Shown: positions 4,105-5,346 of the stretch, piece by piece
Position numbering within the stretch: the first letter of the stretch is position 1
Layout: each line of letters begins with the position of its first letter
From: Chloroflexota bacterium
Lineage (GTDB): Bacteria > Chloroflexota > Dormibacteria > Aeolococcales > Aeolococcaceae
Assembly (NCBI GenBank): GCA_028287605.1
Contig: JAQBPI010000013.1
Coordinates: 1-5,346, forward strand
DNA: 5,346 nucleotides
Direction of reading: 5' to 3'
The notes under the pieces: generated by a model
Seen by the model: only the letters and a program-made list of their open reading frames with translations
What the model was told of the DNA's origin: nothing
Databases searched by the model: none
Translations under genes and position numbers: made by a program

Positions 4105-5346
4105 ACGGAGTCCTTCTCGGGGGGGACTCCCCCCGCCCCGCCTTTCGGGGGAACTCCCCCCACCCCCCTGCCGTTGCGCTGCAGCCGCAGCCGGATCGAC
4201 TCGGTGTGCCCGTGCAGCCCCTCGGCCTCGGCGAGGGTGCAGGCCACCGGGCCGAGCCCCGCCATGTCGGCTCGGCTCAGCCGGGTGACGCTCGACCAGC
4301 GCACGAAGTCCATCACCGAGAGCGGCCCCTTGAAGCGGGCGGCGCCCCCGGTGGGCAGGGTGTGGTTGGGGCCGGCGAGGTAGTCGCCCATGGCCACGGG
4401 CGTGTCGTCGCCGACGAAGATCGCGCCGGCGGTGCGCACCCGGCCGGCGAGCGCCTCCGCGGCGGCGCCCTGGAGCTCGAGGTGCTCGGGGGCGAAGTCG
4501 TCGACCAGCGCCAGCGCCTCCTCCAGGTCGTCGCAGACCACGGTCATGCCGTGGCGGCCGGCGGCGGCGGCGATGATGCCGCGGCGCACCGCGCTCTCGG
4601 CGGCGGGGACGAACGCCTCCTCCACCCGCCCGGCCAGATCGGCGGAGTCGGTGACGCAGACCGCCCAGGCGAGGGGGTCGTGCTCCAGCTGGGAGACCAG
4701 GTCGGCGGCCACCAGCCGCGGGTCGGCGCCCTCGGTGGCGACCACGATCACCTCGCTCGGCCCCGCCAGCCCGTCGATGCCGACGCTGCCGAAGACGGCG
4801 CGCTTGGCGAGGGTGACGAAGAGGTTCCCGGGGCCGACGATGGTGTCGACGGGGCGCAGCGACTCGGTGCCGTGGGCGAGCGCGGCGATCGCCTGGGCGC
4901 CGCCCATCACCGTGAGCTCGGTGACGCCGAGGAGGTGGGCGGCGGCGAGCACCGCCGGATGGGCCCGCCCGTCGGGGCCGGGCGGGGTGGCGACCACCAC
5001 CGAGTCGACCTCGGCCACCTGGGCGGGGATGACGTTCATCAGCACCGTGCTCGGGTAGGCGGCCCGTCCCCCGGGGACGTAGCAGCCGGCGCGGCGGAGC
5101 GGCACCGGGCGCAGCCCCAGCTCGGCGGTGCCGCGCACCGCGGTGTCGCGCTGGAGCGCGTGGAAGTCGCGGATGCGGCCGGCCGCGGTGGTCAGCGCGG
5201 CCTGCAGCTCGGGGGCGGTCGTCTCCCACGCCGCCGCCATCGAGGCGGTGCCGGCGTGGAGATCCGGCACGTCGACGCCGTCGATGCGCAGGGTCCACTC
5301 GCGCAGCGCGGCGTCGCCGCGGCGGCGGACGTCGTCGACGATCTCG
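4101..5346 (-). CDS. hisD: Histidinol dehydrogenase, C-terminal ~95% (5' end outside window)
   Basis: HisD oxidises L-histidinol to L-histidine in two NAD-dependent steps with a bound zinc. 414 residues are visible; the frame is open to the edge (first full codon at 5345, reading EIVDDVRRRGDAALREWT, a normal HisD N-terminal segment), so the true start lies beyond the window. The internal GTG at 5270 is not the start. Counting from codon 5345, the landmarks are AGCYVPGGRAAYPSTVLMN (86-104), MGGAQAIAALAHGTES (147-162), VGPGN (170-174), the signature IDGLAGPSEV (190-199), zinc ligands Gln219 and His222 (QLEHDP), catalytic Glu287-His288 (APEHLE), and zinc ligands Asp321 (GDYLAGPNHTLPTGG) and His380 (HGHTESIRLRL). 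Normal homology ends near residue 390. The last 24 residues (GVGGVPPKG, GAGGVPPEK, DSV) come from a tandem G/C-rich repeat and are an extension. The stop overlaps the hisB ATG. Confidence 0.97.
   Translation of the reverse strand, partial: EIVDDVRRRGDAALREWTLRIDGVDVPDLHAGTASMAAAWETTAPELQAALTTAAGRIRDFHALQRDTAVRGTAELGLRPVPLRRAGCYVPGGRAAYPSTVLMNVIPAQVAEVDSVVVATPPGPDGRAHPAVLAAAHLLGVTELTVMGGAQAIAALAHGTESLRPVDTIVGPGNLFVTLAKRAVFGSVGIDGLAGPSEVIVVATEGADPRLVAADLVSQLEHDPLAWAVCVTDSADLAGRVEEAFVPAAESAVRRGIIAAAAGRHGMTVVCDDLEEALALVDDFAPEHLELQGAAAEALAGRVRTAGAIFVGDDTPVAMGDYLAGPNHTLPTGGAARFKGPLSVMDFVRWSSVTRLSRADMAGLGPVACTLAEAEGLHGHTESIRLRLQRNGRGVGGVPPKGGAGGVPPEKDSV
4110..4163. repeat. Tandem 27-base G/C hairpin repeat at the hisD/hisB junction
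   Basis: Two imperfect 27-base units (minus strand 4163-4137 and 4136-4110) each hold a short self-complementary core: GGGGGGAGTTCCCCC and GGGGGGAGTCCCCCCC, with stems of 5-6 bp and 3-4 base loops, followed by GAAAGG or GAGAAGG. Because the period is 27 they read in frame as VGGVPPKGG and AGGVPPEKD at the C-terminus of HisD. The sequence looks like an intergenic-type repeat that was absorbed into coding sequence. It differs sharply from the flanking codon pattern because of its homopolymer G and C runs. Confidence 0.7.
4111..4115 (-). promoter_or_regulatory. Ribosome-binding site of hisB
   Basis: AAGGA on the minus strand, six bases before the hisB ATG at 4104. It lies at the end of the second unit of the hairpin repeat and inside the last codons of hisD, so the repeat appears to supply the site. 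Confidence 0.65.

Noticed and set aside
4105..5298. Upstream in-frame extension of hisB (595 codons in total)
   Set aside because: It overlaps hisD in another frame with low-complexity translation. The IGP dehydratase begins at 4104, with a good ribosome-binding site.

Overview
The window is a very GC-rich stretch (well above 70% G+C by eye, with third codon positions almost all G or C). It carries a compact histidine-biosynthesis operon read entirely on the minus strand. In transcription order (high to low coordinates) the genes are hisD (5' end cut off by the window), hisB, hisH, hisA, hisF, a small tetratricopeptide-repeat (TPR) gene and hisI. After a 161-base gap comes the 5' part of an unrelated secreted, proline/threonine-rich protein that runs off the low-coordinate edge. 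The GC content, the codon use and the divergent HisB point to a high-GC actinobacterium or a Chloroflexota-like lineage such as Candidatus Dormibacterota. That placement is an inference; nothing in the window fixes it.

Together HisB, HisH, HisA, HisF, HisI and HisD cover much of the pathway from PR-AMP to histidine. HisI opens the PR-AMP ring, HisA isomerises ProFAR to PRFAR, the HisH:HisF complex makes imidazole-glycerol phosphate, HisB dehydrates it, and HisD performs the last two oxidations from histidinol. HisG, HisE, HisC and the histidinol-phosphate phosphatase are not in the window. hisC, which often sits between hisD and hisB in actinobacteria, is absent there.

The genes are tightly coupled. 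hisD/hisB and hisA/hisF overlap by ATGA; hisB/hisH and hisH/hisA overlap by GTGA. hisF is followed after 38 bases by the TPR gene, which overlaps hisI by 8 bases (GTGGCTGA). The operon promoter lies beyond the window. No tRNA, rRNA, CRISPR array, insertion sequence or convincing terminator was seen.

Five points deserve attention. A 16-bp perfect inverted repeat at the end of the TPR gene finishes six bases before the hisI start. A tandem G/C-rich hairpin repeat lengthens the HisD C-terminus and supplies the hisB ribosome-binding site. The TPR gene itself is an unexpected passenger in a his operon. HisB has non-standard residues next to its metal-binding histidines. HisA has Asn where the second catalytic Asp normally lies.
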